Source: Oscillospiraceae bacterium (lineage in GTDB: Bacteria > Bacillota_A > Clostridia > Oscillospirales > Oscillospiraceae). Taken from it: a stretch of DNA of 6,127 nt. A model generated the notes under the pieces. That model was not told the origin of the DNA and did no database searches. It saw nothing but the letters and a program-made list of their open reading frames with translations. Below are positions 5,900 to 6,127 of the stretch, piece by piece; position 1 is the stretch's first letter, and the number at the start of each line of letters is the position of its first letter. Location of the stretch: positions 1 to 6,127 of the forward strand of contig JAFYAB010000057.1 in NCBI GenBank assembly GCA_017540945.1, written 5' to 3'. A program made the position numbers and the translations under genes.

Positions 5900-5916
5900 G
5901 GCCGGGAGACCCGGCC
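5900..5916. repeat. Short palindrome GGCCGGG/CCCGGCC before aroC
   Basis: GGCCGGG (5900-5906), loop AGA, CCCGGCC (5910-5916) forms a 7-bp GC hairpin, followed by CCTAC (5917-5921). It starts 14 bp after the hydrolase stop codon. No U-tract follows, so a terminator is unlikely. It looks like a small dispersed intergenic repeat and may affect mRNA stability between hydrolase and aroC. Confidence 0.5.
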
Positions 5917-5941
5917 CCTACGGACGCGAACGCGGAACGGC

Positions 5942-5960
5942 GGACAAGCAATGCTTGTCC
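5942..5960. repeat. Short palindrome GGACAAGCA/TGCTTGTCC before aroC
   Basis: GGACAAGCA (5942-5950) and TGCTTGTCC (5952-5960) are perfect 9-bp arms around a single A, followed by CTAC (5961-5964). This and the hairpin 42 bp upstream both end in CCCTAC despite different stems, which suggests two variants of one repeat family placed side by side. It ends 16 bp before the aroC ribosome binding site. Confidence 0.55.
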
Positions 5961-5989
5961 CTACATTCGAGAATCGAAGGTGTGAGCCT

Positions 5990-6127
5990 ATGAACAACAC
6001 ATTCGGGACCCACGTCGCCCTGACCCTCTTCGGGGAGAGCCACGGGCCGGAGATCGGCTGCGTCATCGACGGGCTGCGGCCCGGTCTGCGGGTGGACGAG
6101 GACTATATCGCCCACCGGCTGGCCCTG
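5990..6127 (+). CDS. aroC: Chorismate synthase, N-terminal part (cut by window end)
   Basis: The 46 visible codons encode the start of chorismate synthase, which converts 5-enolpyruvylshikimate-3-phosphate to chorismate with reduced FMN, the last step of the shikimate pathway. The N-terminus [18 protein letters not shown] matches the family's opening signature, including FGESHG with the conserved His18 near the active site, followed by the typical IDGLRPGL segment (26-33). The usual residues after NTFG (often KLFRV) are replaced by THVAL. The ATG at 5990 has AAGGTG seven bases upstream. The full protein is normally about 350-390 aa, so most of it lies outside the window. Its placement after the aroB fusion supports an aromatic biosynthesis operon. 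Confidence 0.95.
   Translation, partial: MNNTFGTHVALTLFGESHGPEIGCVIDGLRPGLRVDEDYIAHRLAL

Overview
The window looks like chromosome of a GC-rich anaerobic Firmicute, most likely a clostridial gut bacterium of the Oscillospiraceae type. This is an inference from family resemblance, high GC with strong TATAAT-type promoters, AGGAGG-like ribosome binding sites, and short palindromic intergenic repeats. No species can be named.

Layout. (1) At the left edge, on the minus strand, lies a complete tRNA-Ser(GGA) with an encoded CCA end and its own near-consensus promoter. (2) About 600 bp without a convincing gene follow. They hold a 125-bp tandem duplication built around a 78-bp inverted-repeat element, and then an 18-bp perfect inverted repeat. 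(3) A minus-strand operon covers about 700-3620. Its transcription order is a 189-aa single-pass membrane protein of unknown function, an ABC transporter ATPase, and a roughly 12-helix ABC permease; the last two overlap by 7 bp. (4) A 168-bp divergent intergenic region has one good sigma-70-type promoter in each direction. The plus-strand promoter carries a 16-bp perfect palindrome over its spacer, a candidate operator. (5) A plus-strand aromatic biosynthesis cluster follows: an unusual fusion of an AroQ-type chorismate mutase to 3-dehydroquinate synthase (AroB), a small alpha/beta hydrolase, and the first 46 codons of chorismate synthase (AroC), cut by the window edge.

How the genes work together. 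AroB (step 2 of the shikimate pathway) and AroC (the last step, making chorismate) are encoded together. The chorismate mutase domain diverts the AroC product towards prephenate, for phenylalanine and tyrosine. The fused protein therefore carries an early pathway step and the first step after the chorismate branch point. The hydrolase is not a known shikimate enzyme, and its gene is bounded by a 10-bp inverted repeat. The ABC operon is a separate unit, probably an exporter of unknown substrate.

The best candidates for something unusual are the chorismate mutase-AroB fusion, the sharp GC drop at its 3' end next to a repeat motif that contains its stop codon, and the palindrome inside its promoter. 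No wholly new system (defence, CRISPR, mobile element with a transposase) is visible.
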